Of a stretch of DNA of 64,000 nt, positions 17,550 through 25,801 are shown one piece after another. Positions within the stretch are counted from its first letter, which is position 1. Every line of letters starts with the position of its first letter. Source of the DNA: Acidimicrobiales bacterium. Lineage in GTDB: Bacteria > Actinomycetota > Acidimicrobiia > Acidimicrobiales > Bog-793. Location: NCBI GenBank assembly GCA_035533595.1, contig DATLTN010000025.1, forward strand, positions 19,421 to 83,420, given 5' to 3'. The position numbers and the translations under genes are program-made. The notes beneath the pieces are model-generated. The model had not been told where the DNA came from and ran no database searches. It saw nothing but the letters and a program-made list of their open reading frames with translations.

Positions 17550-17666
17550 TCAGGCGCGGGCGCGCGGCACGGTCGGGGCCTCGCAGGTGCAGCAGATCTC
17601 GTCGGTCGTCTCGTCGTGACAGACAAGGCAGAAACGGAGCCGCAGCAGGTGCTTCGCCGCGGCCAT
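17550..17666 (-). CDS. 38-residue zinc-knuckle peptide
   Basis: A short minus-strand frame from ATG 17666 to TGA 17552-17550. After a basic helix (MAAAKHLLRLRF) it has CLVCHDETTDEICCTCEAP, two CxxC pairs eight to nine residues apart, which is a plausible zinc knuckle. It ends in PRARA. No good ribosome-binding site precedes the ATG, so a non-canonical upstream start is possible; the reading frame stays open upstream through a Pro-rich stretch. It is tail-to-tail with the enoyl-CoA hydratase gene and divergent from the kinase gene. I do not recognise a family. The paired CxxC motifs are the main reason to believe it is expressed. Confidence 0.5.
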   Translation of the reverse strand: MAAAKHLLRLRFCLVCHDETTDEICCTCEAPTVPRARA

Positions 17667-17845
17667 CGACCCGAGAGGGTCGGCACCGCTCGGTGCGGGG
17701 GGCGCGGGGACGCGGTCGGTGCCGATAGCGGGGACGTTAGGTCAACGGTCGACCGCCCGGACATCGGCTTTTGTTGCGTAGCGGGGCGCGCGACGGGGCA
17801 GAGTAAGGACGTGCGCGACGACGCGGCCGGCCGCCTCGCGGGGCC

Positions 17846-19339
17846 ATGACCTCCTCTGTGCTCCTCGACGAGCGCTACGAGCTCGGGGACGAAATCGGCC
17901 GCGGCGGGATGGGGGACGTCTACCGCGCCCGTGACCTCCGCCTCGGGCGCAACGTCGCCGTGAAGTTCCTCCGGGACGCCCCGACGGCCGACCCCCGCCG
18001 CTTCGAGGCCGAGTGGCGCACCCTCGCGAGCTTCAGCCACCCACACCTCGTCCGCCTCTACGACGCGGGCGAGAGCGAGGGCCGCGCGTTCATCGTGATG
18101 GAGCTGATCGAGGGCGAGACGCTCGCCGCCGCGCTCCTGCGCGGCCCCCTCCCCTCCGACCACGTCGCCCGCGTCGGTGACGCCGTGGCGCGGGCGCTCG
18201 CCTATGCGCACGGCAAGGGCGTCATCCACCGCGATGTGAAGCCGAGCAACATCCTGATCGGCGAGGACGACGGGGTCTGGCTCGCGGACTTCGGCGTCGC
18301 CCGCCTCCTCGACACCACCGGCCTCACCGCCACCGGCCACGCCATCGGCACCCCCGCCTACCTCGCGCCCGAGCAGGTCGAGGGGAGCGCGGTCGGCCCG
18401 CCCGCAGACGTCTACGCGCTCGGTCTCGTCCTTTACGAAGCCCTCACCGGCAAGCGGTCGTTCGAGGGGACCCCCGCGGAGATGGCCGCCGCCCGTCTCT
18501 ACCGTGGGCCACAGCTCGACGACCTCGCCCCCGAGTGGCGGGGGCTGATCGGCGAGATGACGGCCCGCGACGCGACCGACCGCCCGCAGGCCGCGCTCGT
18601 CTCGGCACGCCTCGACGCCGAGCTGCGCGGCGGTGGTGCGACCCTCCCCGCCGGCGCGCCGGCCGACGAGGCGGCGACCGCCGTCCTCGCGCCGACCGCA
18701 CTCCTCGGCGCCGAGACGCTCCCCCTCGGCGGGGACACCGTGGCCTACTCGAGCCTCCGGGAGGAGGCCGCGCCGCGCCAGCCGGTCGGCCTGCGGCGGG
18801 CAGCGGTCGTCGGGGTGCTTCTCCTCGTCGGGATCGGCGTCCTCCTCGCTTCACTGCTCGGCGGGGGCGGAAATCCACAGGCCGCCGTCGGCGCGAGCGG
18901 CGCGACGACGACCACCGGCGCGCCGACGACGACCGCGCCCTCGACGACCACCAGCGCGCCGACGACCACCGTGCCCGTCGCCTCGACCACGCCTGTCTCG
19001 AGCGCCGCGGACGCCGTGCTCGCCGCGGTGCAGGCCGGGATGGCCAACGGCAGTATCGGTAGCGACGCCGGCAAGGGGCTGCTCAACGCCCTCAACCCGC
19101 TCCTCTCGGGGGCAAACCCGCAAGCCGAGGCCGCCGCCTACCAACAGCTCCTCAGCCGGGCTGCAGCAGGAGTGCAGAGCGGCGCGATCGGCGGCACGGC
19201 GGGGGGGAGCCTCGCGATCGCCCTCGGTCAGCTCGGCGGGGCGCTCGGGCAGACCGCGACGACCACCACGACGACGCCGCCACCGCCGCCGCCACCGCCC
19301 CATCACGGCCACGGGCACGGCCCCGGGGGTGACCACTAA
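17846..19339 (+). CDS. Membrane Hanks-type Ser/Thr protein kinase (PknB-like catalytic domain)
   Basis: 497 residues. The kinase domain (about 10-270) has the glycine loop IGRGGMGDVY, Lys40 in VAVKFL, the catalytic HRDVKPSN with Asp130, DFG at 148-150 and an APE motif in PAYLAPEQ. A juxtamembrane Ala-rich part is followed by one transmembrane helix (about VVGVLLLVGIGVLLASLLGG), then an outside region: a Thr/Pro linker, an 80-residue Ala/Gly-rich helical segment and a Thr/Pro/His tail. PASTA repeats, common in PknB, are absent. The enzyme probably phosphorylates cytosolic proteins in answer to an envelope signal. Sixteen bases separate it from the phosphoesterase gene downstream, so cotranscription is likely. 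Confidence 0.93.
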   Translation: MTSSVLLDERYELGDEIGRGGMGDVYRARDLRLGRNVAVKFLRDAPTADPRRFEAEWRTLASFSHPHLVRLYDAGESEGRAFIVMELIEGETLAAALLRGPLPSDHVARVGDAVARALAYAHGKGVIHRDVKPSNILIGEDDGVWLADFGVARLLDTTGLTATGHAIGTPAYLAPEQVEGSAVGPPADVYALGLVLYEALTGKRSFEGTPAEMAAARLYRGPQLDDLAPEWRGLIGEMTARDATDRPQAALVSARLDAELRGGGATLPAGAPADEAATAVLAPTALLGAETLPLGGDTVAYSSLREEAAPRQPVGLRRAAVVGVLLLVGIGVLLASLLGGGGNPQAAVGASGATTTTGAPTTTAPSTTTSAPTTTVPVASTTPVSSAADAVLAAVQAGMANGSIGSDAGKGLLNALNPLLSGANPQAEAAAYQQLLSRAAAGVQSGAIGGTAGGSLAIALGQLGGALGQTATTTTTTPPPPPPPPHHGHGHGPGGDH

Positions 19340-19355
19340 CGGCGACTAGACCAGG

Positions 19356-19967
19356 GTGATGGTCCGCTTCCTCACCGCCGACCTGCACCTCGGCCACGCC
19401 AGGATCTGCGAGTACACGGGACGCCCCTTCACCTCGGTCGAGGAGATGAACGACTGGCTGATCGACGCCTGGAACGAGCGCGTCCGCCCGGGCGACGAGG
19501 TCTTCGTCCTCGGCGACGTGGTGCTCGGTCGGGTCACCGAGACGCTCCCGCTTGTCTCGGAGCTGCAGGGCACGCTGCATCTCGTGGTCGGCAACCACGA
19601 CCGCCCCTTCGAGGCCGGGCCGCGACGCCCCGAGTGGCAGGCGCGCTATCGCGCCGCCGGCTTCAGGAGCATCACCTACGGGAGCCGCGAGCTCGACCTC
19701 GGCCTCGAGTCGCCCGTCCTCGCCTGCCACTTCCCCTACGAGGGGGACAGCCTCGGGGAGGAGCGCTTCGAGGAGCTGCGGCCCGCGGACCTCGGCCAGC
19801 GGCTGGTACACGGCCACCTGCACGGCCAGTACCGGCGGAGGGGCCGCATGGTCGACGTCGGCGTCGACGCCTGGGCCGGCCGCCCCGTCGCCTTCGAGGA
19901 GGTGGCCGCGCTCTTCCTCGCCGACGAGGAGGCCGTCGCCCCCCTCCCCTGGCGCAGGGAAGCCTGA
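19356..19967 (+). CDS. Calcineurin-like metallophosphoesterase
   Basis: 203 residues. The two-metal phosphoesterase motifs occur in order: DLHLGH (residues 9-14), GDVVLG, GNHDRP, an isolated histidine in ACHFPYEGD and GHLHGQ near residue 150. These bind two divalent metals and the phosphate. The short size and lack of additional domains match bacterial phosphoesterases of the YfcE-like or uncharacterised type. The substrate (phosphodiester or phosphoprotein) is unknown. Its position 16 bases after the Ser/Thr kinase gene invites the idea that it reverses a signal made by the kinase, but sequence does not show this. ATG 19356 is followed by another ATG one codon later. Confidence 0.9.
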   Translation: MMVRFLTADLHLGHARICEYTGRPFTSVEEMNDWLIDAWNERVRPGDEVFVLGDVVLGRVTETLPLVSELQGTLHLVVGNHDRPFEAGPRRPEWQARYRAAGFRSITYGSRELDLGLESPVLACHFPYEGDSLGEERFEELRPADLGQRLVHGHLHGQYRRRGRMVDVGVDAWAGRPVAFEEVAALFLADEEAVAPLPWRREA

Positions 19968-20435
19968 CTAACCGAGGCGCTCGAGCGGGGCCGTCATCAG
20001 CAGCGCCGGCGCGCCGCCCCATTCGGCGAGCCGGCACTCCCTCGTCCGCCAGAAGCCGACGGCCCGGTAGAAGGCGACGGTCTCGGCGTAGTGCGCACTC
20101 CCGGCGCTCGGGCCGAGGGTGAGCAGGCACAGCCCGGAGGCCCCGACCTCGGCGGCGGCGTCACGCGCCGCGGCGACGAGCAGGCGCCCGAGGCCCTCCC
20201 GGCGGCGCTCGCGGAGCACAGCGAGGTAGGTGATCTCGACGCTCTCCTCGAAACGCTCGGCGAGGGAGACGAAGCCGGCGACGGCACCCGCCTCCACTGC
20301 GACCAGTCCCCGTTCGGAGCGGAGCGAGCGCTCGATCCCCTCGAGCGCGTGCGGGTAGCCGAACCACTCCGGCAGCGAGGCTGCCACGGCGAGACAGCCC
20401 GTGAGGTGGCCGGGGGCGAGCGGGAGCACCTCCAC
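19968..20435 (-). CDS. GNAT-family N-acetyltransferase
   Basis: 155 residues from GTG 20435, preceded by GGGAG about eleven bases upstream. The GNAT fold is clear: beta strands around GLVAVEAGAVAGFVSLAER, then the acetyl-CoA pyrophosphate loop RERRREGLGRLLVAAAR (R/Q-x-x-G-x-G/A variant) near residue 77-90, the SAHYAETVAFYRAVGF motif, and a C-terminal strand ending APALLMTAPL. It transfers an acetyl group from acetyl-CoA to an amine; the acceptor is not predictable. Its stop codon abuts that of the phosphoesterase (tail to tail, no gap), and it diverges from the hydrolase gene at 20490 with 54 bases between starts. Confidence 0.88.
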   Translation of the reverse strand: MEVLPLAPGHLTGCLAVAASLPEWFGYPHALEGIERSLRSERGLVAVEAGAVAGFVSLAERFEESVEITYLAVLRERRREGLGRLLVAAARDAAAEVGASGLCLLTLGPSAGSAHYAETVAFYRAVGFWRTRECRLAEWGGAPALLMTAPLERLG

Positions 20436-20489
20436 TCCGCCATCATCTCCCAGTAGCCGCCGAGGTAGCGGCCATCTACCCTTCGCAGG

Positions 20490-21647
20490 ATGCGATCGGC
20501 CCCCGCACCCCTGGCGCGACCTCCCCGCCCCTCGCCCGCCGTGTACCGACGGCGGCGTGCCGTCGTCTTCGGCGGCCTCGCGACGCTGCTCGCGCTGGTC
20601 ATCTATCTCCTCACGTCGACGGGCGGCGGGAAGCCACCCGTCGCTGCCCATCAGCCGCCGCCGCACCACACGCTGCACTCCGCACAGGCCTCGCGGAGCC
20701 TTGAGGTGGGGGTGCGCGACCTCTCGGTCACCGATCCGAGCCGCACCACCTACAACTACGCGACGGGCAAGAGCAGCGCCGGGCGGACCCTCGGCATCGA
20801 GGTCCGCTACCCGACCCGCTTCGGGGCAGCCGCCGCGGAGACCAAGGGCGCCAAGCCCGCCTTCTCCAAGGGCGCCCACCTCGTCGTCTTCGCCACGGGC
20901 TTCCGCCTGCAGCCGGGCGACTACGACGCGCTCCTCGACGCCTGGGTGAAGGCCGGAGACGTGGTCGCGGCCATCGACTTCCCCGACACCACCTATCCCG
21001 CGACCGAAGCGGCCTATACCGCCAACCTCCCGCACGGCTCCCCCGAGGCCGACGTCTACAACGAACCCGCCGACGTCGCCTTCGCGCTCCACCAGTTGTT
21101 CGGCCTCGAGGCGAGCACCACGAGCTGGCTGCACGGCGCCTTCGACCCGAAGGTGATCGCCCTCGCCGGCCACTCCGACGGCGCGAGCGCCGTCGCCGCC
21201 CTCGCCTACGACTCCAACTACGCGGTGAGCGGCCTGCCGGTCGGCGCGGTGCTCGCCCTGTCGGGCGGGGAGTTCGCGATCAGCGGCCAGCACTACAGCG
21301 CGGCGACCGCCGCCGACGCCCCGCTGCTCGTTGTGCAGAGCGCGGCCGACACCTGCGCCGCGCCCTGGCAGGCGGTGCAGCTCTACGACGCGATCGCGAG
21401 CCCGAAGTACTTCCTCGAGCTGCACAGCGCGACCCACCTCGGCGCCTACAACGGGAGCGACCCCGCCGCGGCCACCGTGCAGAAGGTCACGACCGCTTTC
21501 CTCGCCGCCGCCTTCGCCGGTCAGGTCTCGGGGAACGCCGCCCTGCTGGCGGCGGGCGCGGTTTCGGGGGTCTCGTCGATCACCGGCGCGACGCTCGCCG
21601 CGCCGATCACGACGCCTGCGGGCTCGGGGCAGTGCCCGCACGACTGA
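20490..21647 (+). CDS. Membrane-anchored or secreted alpha/beta hydrolase (dienelactone-hydrolase/chlorophyllase type)
   Basis: 385 residues. Arg-rich N-terminus then a hydrophobic helix (VVFGGLATLLALVIYLLTS), which is a signal anchor. The outside part contains an alpha/beta-hydrolase core: LVVFATGFRLQPGDY near the oxyanion, nucleophile elbow AGHSDGAS (Ser about residue 233), an acid candidate in VVQSAADTCA, and a histidine in LHSATHLGAYNG. The motif GHSDG rather than GxSxG with other residues still fits. The C-terminal 50 residues are Ala/Gly/Ser-rich. Related enzymes cleave esters such as polyesters or chlorophyll side chains; the substrate here is unknown. It lies alone, divergent from the GNAT gene. 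Confidence 0.85.
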   Translation: MRSAPAPLARPPRPSPAVYRRRRAVVFGGLATLLALVIYLLTSTGGGKPPVAAHQPPPHHTLHSAQASRSLEVGVRDLSVTDPSRTTYNYATGKSSAGRTLGIEVRYPTRFGAAAAETKGAKPAFSKGAHLVVFATGFRLQPGDYDALLDAWVKAGDVVAAIDFPDTTYPATEAAYTANLPHGSPEADVYNEPADVAFALHQLFGLEASTTSWLHGAFDPKVIALAGHSDGASAVAALAYDSNYAVSGLPVGAVLALSGGEFAISGQHYSAATAADAPLLVVQSAADTCAAPWQAVQLYDAIASPKYFLELHSATHLGAYNGSDPAAATVQKVTTAFLAAAFAGQVSGNAALLAAGAVSGVSSITGATLAAPITTPAGSGQCPHD

Positions 21648-21701
21648 CAGCGAAGTGCTGCACGCCGTTTGACACCCTCCGGCGCGGGGTAGCGCGCGCG
21701 C

Positions 21702-22061
21702 ATGCGGAATTCATGGAAAGGCCTTGTCATCGGCGGCCTCACGGGCGCGAGCGTGGGGATCCTCATCGACGCCTTCGCGAAGGCGGTGCAACAGGCTGCG
21801 CACGGCGCGGAGTACGCCCGCGACCACGCGGACGAAGCGGCCGAGTGGCTGCATCACGTGACCCAGCGGGCCAACAAGTGGGCGCTCGACGCCGAGGTGC
21901 CCGATCGGGTGCGGCACGTCGCCCAGCGGATAGTGGAGTCCGACCTCGCCTCGCGCCTCGGCGAGACGGCGAGCAAGGTCGCCGAGTCGACGGTCGAGCG
22001 GGCGAGCAAGGTCGCCGAGTCGACCATCGAGCGGGCGCGCTCGATGGGCCACGGCGGATGA
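21702..22061 (+). CDS. Small membrane protein, YtxH-like
   Basis: 119 residues. One N-terminal hydrophobic helix (KGLVIGGLTGASVGILIDAFA) is followed by a long amphipathic helical region with a repeat near the end: SKVAESTVERA directly followed by SKVAESTIERA. This is the pattern of YtxH/gas-vesicle-like small envelope proteins, with a membrane anchor and a coiled or helical tail. No catalytic residues. Its stop codon overlaps the start of the next gene by four bases (ATGA), so the two are translationally coupled. Confidence 0.7.
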   Translation: MRNSWKGLVIGGLTGASVGILIDAFAKAVQQAAHGAEYARDHADEAAEWLHHVTQRANKWALDAEVPDRVRHVAQRIVESDLASRLGETASKVAESTVERASKVAESTIERARSMGHGG

Positions 22062-22291
22062 CGCCCTGCCCCGAGTGCGGGGAGGTCTTCGACCCCGCGG
22101 CGCACCAGCAGACTGACGGCTACGCCCGCTGCCCGGCCTGCGGCCACCAGTTCCTCGCCGACATCGAGGAGCACCCTACGGTCGAGCCGCAGGGGGATCA
22201 GGTCTTCCCCGACCCCGCGGGCGAGCCCTCCTCCGGCGGGGCGCCACCGCTCCCCGACCCCGGGCCGGGAGGTGGGCCGCCACCGATGTGA
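22058..22291 (+). CDS. Zinc-ribbon protein with proline-rich tail
   Basis: 77 residues from ATG 22058 within the ATGA overlap. CPECGEVFD and CPACGHQF form one zinc ribbon in residues 4-32, followed by an acidic stretch (ADIEEHP) and a Pro/Gly-rich tail ending in GGGPPPM. Such ribbons followed by low-complexity tails serve in nucleic-acid or protein binding, or as plain structural knuckles. Function unknown. The coupling with the YtxH-like gene suggests both work in the same envelope or stress process. A GC-rich inverted repeat lies just after the stop. Confidence 0.7.
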   Translation: MTPCPECGEVFDPAAHQQTDGYARCPACGHQFLADIEEHPTVEPQGDQVFPDPAGEPSSGGAPPLPDPGPGGGPPPM

Positions 22292-22295
22292 GCCT

Positions 22296-22353
22296 CCGCC
22301 CCCGGGCCGAGGTGATCGTGCCGTCGAGGTCCCGCAGGCCGCCTCGGGGGCGG
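22296..22353. terminator. Possible shared terminator between convergent genes
   Basis: CCGCCCCCG (22296-22304) pairs with CGGGGGCGG (22345-22353) across 40 bases, in the gap where the zinc-ribbon gene (plus) and a cupin gene (minus) converge. The long loop makes this weaker than other hairpins in the window. Confidence 0.35.
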
Positions 22354-22363
22354 TGGGGCGCCG

Positions 22364-22822
22364 TCAGGCGAGGACGCGGCCCTCGTTCTTCTTCCAGGTG
22401 ACACCGGAGCTCGTCATCTCTTTGCCCGCGGCGTCGAGGCGGTAGCGGGCGCCCGGACCGCTGCCGAGGCGCATCATCACGAGGTTGCCCTCACCGGTGT
22501 TGGTGAACCAGTAGCGCGTCCCTCTCGGCAGCAGCACCGCCTCGTTGGCGCTCACCTCGCAGGTGTTGTCGTCCCGCTCGATGTGGAAGGTCGCCGTGCC
22601 GGCGAGGCAGGCGAAGATGTGGTCCTCGAGCGGGTGGGAGTGCATCTCGTTCTCCCCGCCCTCGATGTAGACCTTCACCCGCGCCGTGAGCTCCTCGGTC
22701 CCGGGGAGCTCGAACTCGACCCCCCGTTGACCGGGCTCGATGCCCCTCGCTTGCTCGACCTCTTCGCTCATGAAGGTGAAGACGCGCGGGCTCGTCCTCT
22801 TTGCCTCGGTTTCCACAGTCAT
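22364..22822 (-). CDS. Single-domain cupin protein
   Basis: 152 residues from ATG 22822. The cupin barrel has RVKVYIEGGENEMHSH..EDHIFACLAG and later LPRGTRYWFTN, with a likely metal site of His, His, Glu/Asp and His. Substrate unknown; relatives include small dioxygenases, isomerases and regulators. It resembles the cupin at 35344-35820 across the motif RVKVY.EGGEN...H.H..E.H.F..LAG.ATFH, which makes the two likely paralogues. Its convergent neighbour is the zinc-ribbon gene. No signal peptide, so it is cytoplasmic. Confidence 0.82.
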   Translation of the reverse strand: MTVETEAKRTSPRVFTFMSEEVEQARGIEPGQRGVEFELPGTEELTARVKVYIEGGENEMHSHPLEDHIFACLAGTATFHIERDDNTCEVSANEAVLLPRGTRYWFTNTGEGNLVMMRLGSGPGARYRLDAAGKEMTSSGVTWKKNEGRVLA

Positions 22823-22891
22823 TGGAGACCCCTCCCTCTCGGTCGCACGATTCTCGCCGCGCCCGCCCCCGCCGTACAGCCGGGCTGCCGC

Positions 22892-23251
22892 TCAGCCCTT
22901 CGGGCCCGCCGCCGAGTCGGCGTCGGCGTAGATGTGGAAGCGCTCCGTGAGCCCCGTCATGTCGAAGACCTTCGCCACCGCGGGCGGCACCGCCACGAGC
23001 CGCAGCTCGCCACCGCGGTCCTGCATGTGGCGGTGGGCCACGACGAGCGCGCCGAGCGCGGTCGAGTCGAGGAAGGTGACGTTCGCGAGGTCGATGAGGA
23101 CGTTCGACGGCTCCTCGGCGACCACCTGCTCGAGGGCCTCGTGCAGGCGCGGGGTGGTCATCACGTCCAGCTCGCCGTAGACGAGGAGGACCGGGTGGCC
23201 CGAGACGTCGACTCGGACGAGGTCGAACTGCGGCGCGGCGGTGTCGGTCAT
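22892..23251 (-). CDS. STAS-domain anti-sigma factor antagonist
   Basis: 119 residues forming one STAS domain (residues 5-110): LVRVDVSGHPVLLVYGELDV at the start, then the phosphorylation loop ANVTFLDSTALGAL with serine in DSTALG near residue 60. In SpoIIAA/RsbV-type proteins a partner kinase phosphorylates this serine, and the unphosphorylated form frees a sigma factor from its anti-sigma. No matching anti-sigma kinase is adjacent; the ATPase fusion at 55455 is a distant candidate in this window. The gene may form an operon with the DDN-like gene upstream (30 bases between). Confidence 0.88.
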   Translation of the reverse strand: MTDTAAPQFDLVRVDVSGHPVLLVYGELDVMTTPRLHEALEQVVAEEPSNVLIDLANVTFLDSTALGALVVAHRHMQDRGGELRLVAVPPAVAKVFDMTGLTERFHIYADADSAAGPKG

Positions 23252-23281
23252 GGCCGCGATGCTAGGTCGCGGCGGGCGCGC

Positions 23282-23728
23282 TCAGTCGGCCGGCGTGAAG
23301 ACGAAGACCGGGATCTCGCGCTCGGTGCGGGTCGCGTACTCCGCGTAGTTGGGGTAGGCGGCGACCGCCCGCTCCCACCACTCGGCGCGCTCGGCACCGT
23401 GCGCCTCGTGCACCGCCCCCTCGACCAGCGCGGGACCGTCCTGGAGGCGGACCTCCGCGGGGTTGGTGCGCAGGTTCTGCACCCACAACGGGTCCTCCGG
23501 GGCCCCGCCCTTCGAGCCGACGAGCGCGTACTCGCCGCCGTGCTCGACGCGCATCAGCGCGATCTTGCGGACCTTGCCGCTGCGGTGGCCGCGCATCGTC
23601 ACGATGACGACGGGCAGCCCCGTCTCGCGCAGCGTGTTCGCCTCGCGCCCGCCGCTCGCCTCGTAGCGCTCCACCTGCTCGCGGACCCAGTCACGCGGAC
23701 TCGGCTCGTACTCACCGTCGAGTGCCAC
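23282..23728 (-). CDS. DDN/F420-dependent nitroreductase-family protein
   Basis: 148 residues with the deazaflavin-dependent nitroreductase fold (PF04075): GLPVVIVTMRGHRSGKVRK near residues 38-56, then YALVGSKGGAPEDPLWVQNLRTNP and the WWERAVAAYPNYAEYA end that is conserved in the family. Proteins of this group bind cofactor F420 and reduce quinones, nitroimidazoles or unsaturated bonds; it is restricted largely to actinobacteria and related lineages. Substrate unknown. The gene sits in a minus-strand run, cupin, STAS, DDN, EttA, with gaps of 30-70 bases. Confidence 0.9.
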   Translation of the reverse strand: MALDGEYEPSPRDWVREQVERYEASGGREANTLRETGLPVVIVTMRGHRSGKVRKIALMRVEHGGEYALVGSKGGAPEDPLWVQNLRTNPAEVRLQDGPALVEGAVHEAHGAERAEWWERAVAAYPNYAEYATRTEREIPVFVFTPAD

Positions 23729-23784
23729 CCCGGCCTCCTCTCCTTCGCGCCGATGCTATTCGCAGGCGCTGCGCGCCAGCCCTC

Positions 23785-25464
<1,680 letters not shown>

Positions 25465-25801
25465 GCCTCCAGTGTGCCGCGGGCGGGCGGTGGGGCGCGC
25501 CGCAGCGCTTTCGGGCGGGCCATCGGCGGGGCGAAAGCCCACGTCGCCCACGTGATATCAGCTAATCCTGTGACAGAATCCCACCCTCTACCCGCGATGC
25601 GGCGCAACTCCATTAGAGCGCTGCCAAGGAAATGCGATGGCTCTATTAGGGGCTGGTTGAACGCAGTAATCGAACGGTAAAGAAGGATTACGGTCGCAAT
25701 TGCGCTTCCGTAGCCGCGCATCATGCGCGGAGAAACCCAACCTTTGGTCGAAATAACTGGCTGGAGGGTCCTTCAACACCGAGAAATCGAGGTGGTTGCC
25801 G
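25465..25801. other. 337-base divergent intergenic region with hairpin
   Basis: Lower-GC stretch between ettA (minus) and the kelch-repeat gene (plus). It holds a perfect 7-bp hairpin, CCGCGCA tca TGCGCGG, at 25714-25730, and a possible promoter-like TTGAAC followed by TAAAGA. The last 20 bases include GAGGTGG, the ribosome-binding site for the ATG at 25802. The 5' leader of the kelch gene may extend back past the hairpin. I looked for known c-di-GMP or c-di-AMP aptamer consensus and saw none. Confidence 0.45.

Noticed and set aside
25465..25801. Possible cyclic-dinucleotide riboswitch upstream of the kelch gene
   Set aside because: A hairpin exists but I could not find the conserved aptamer core of c-di-GMP or c-di-AMP riboswitches.
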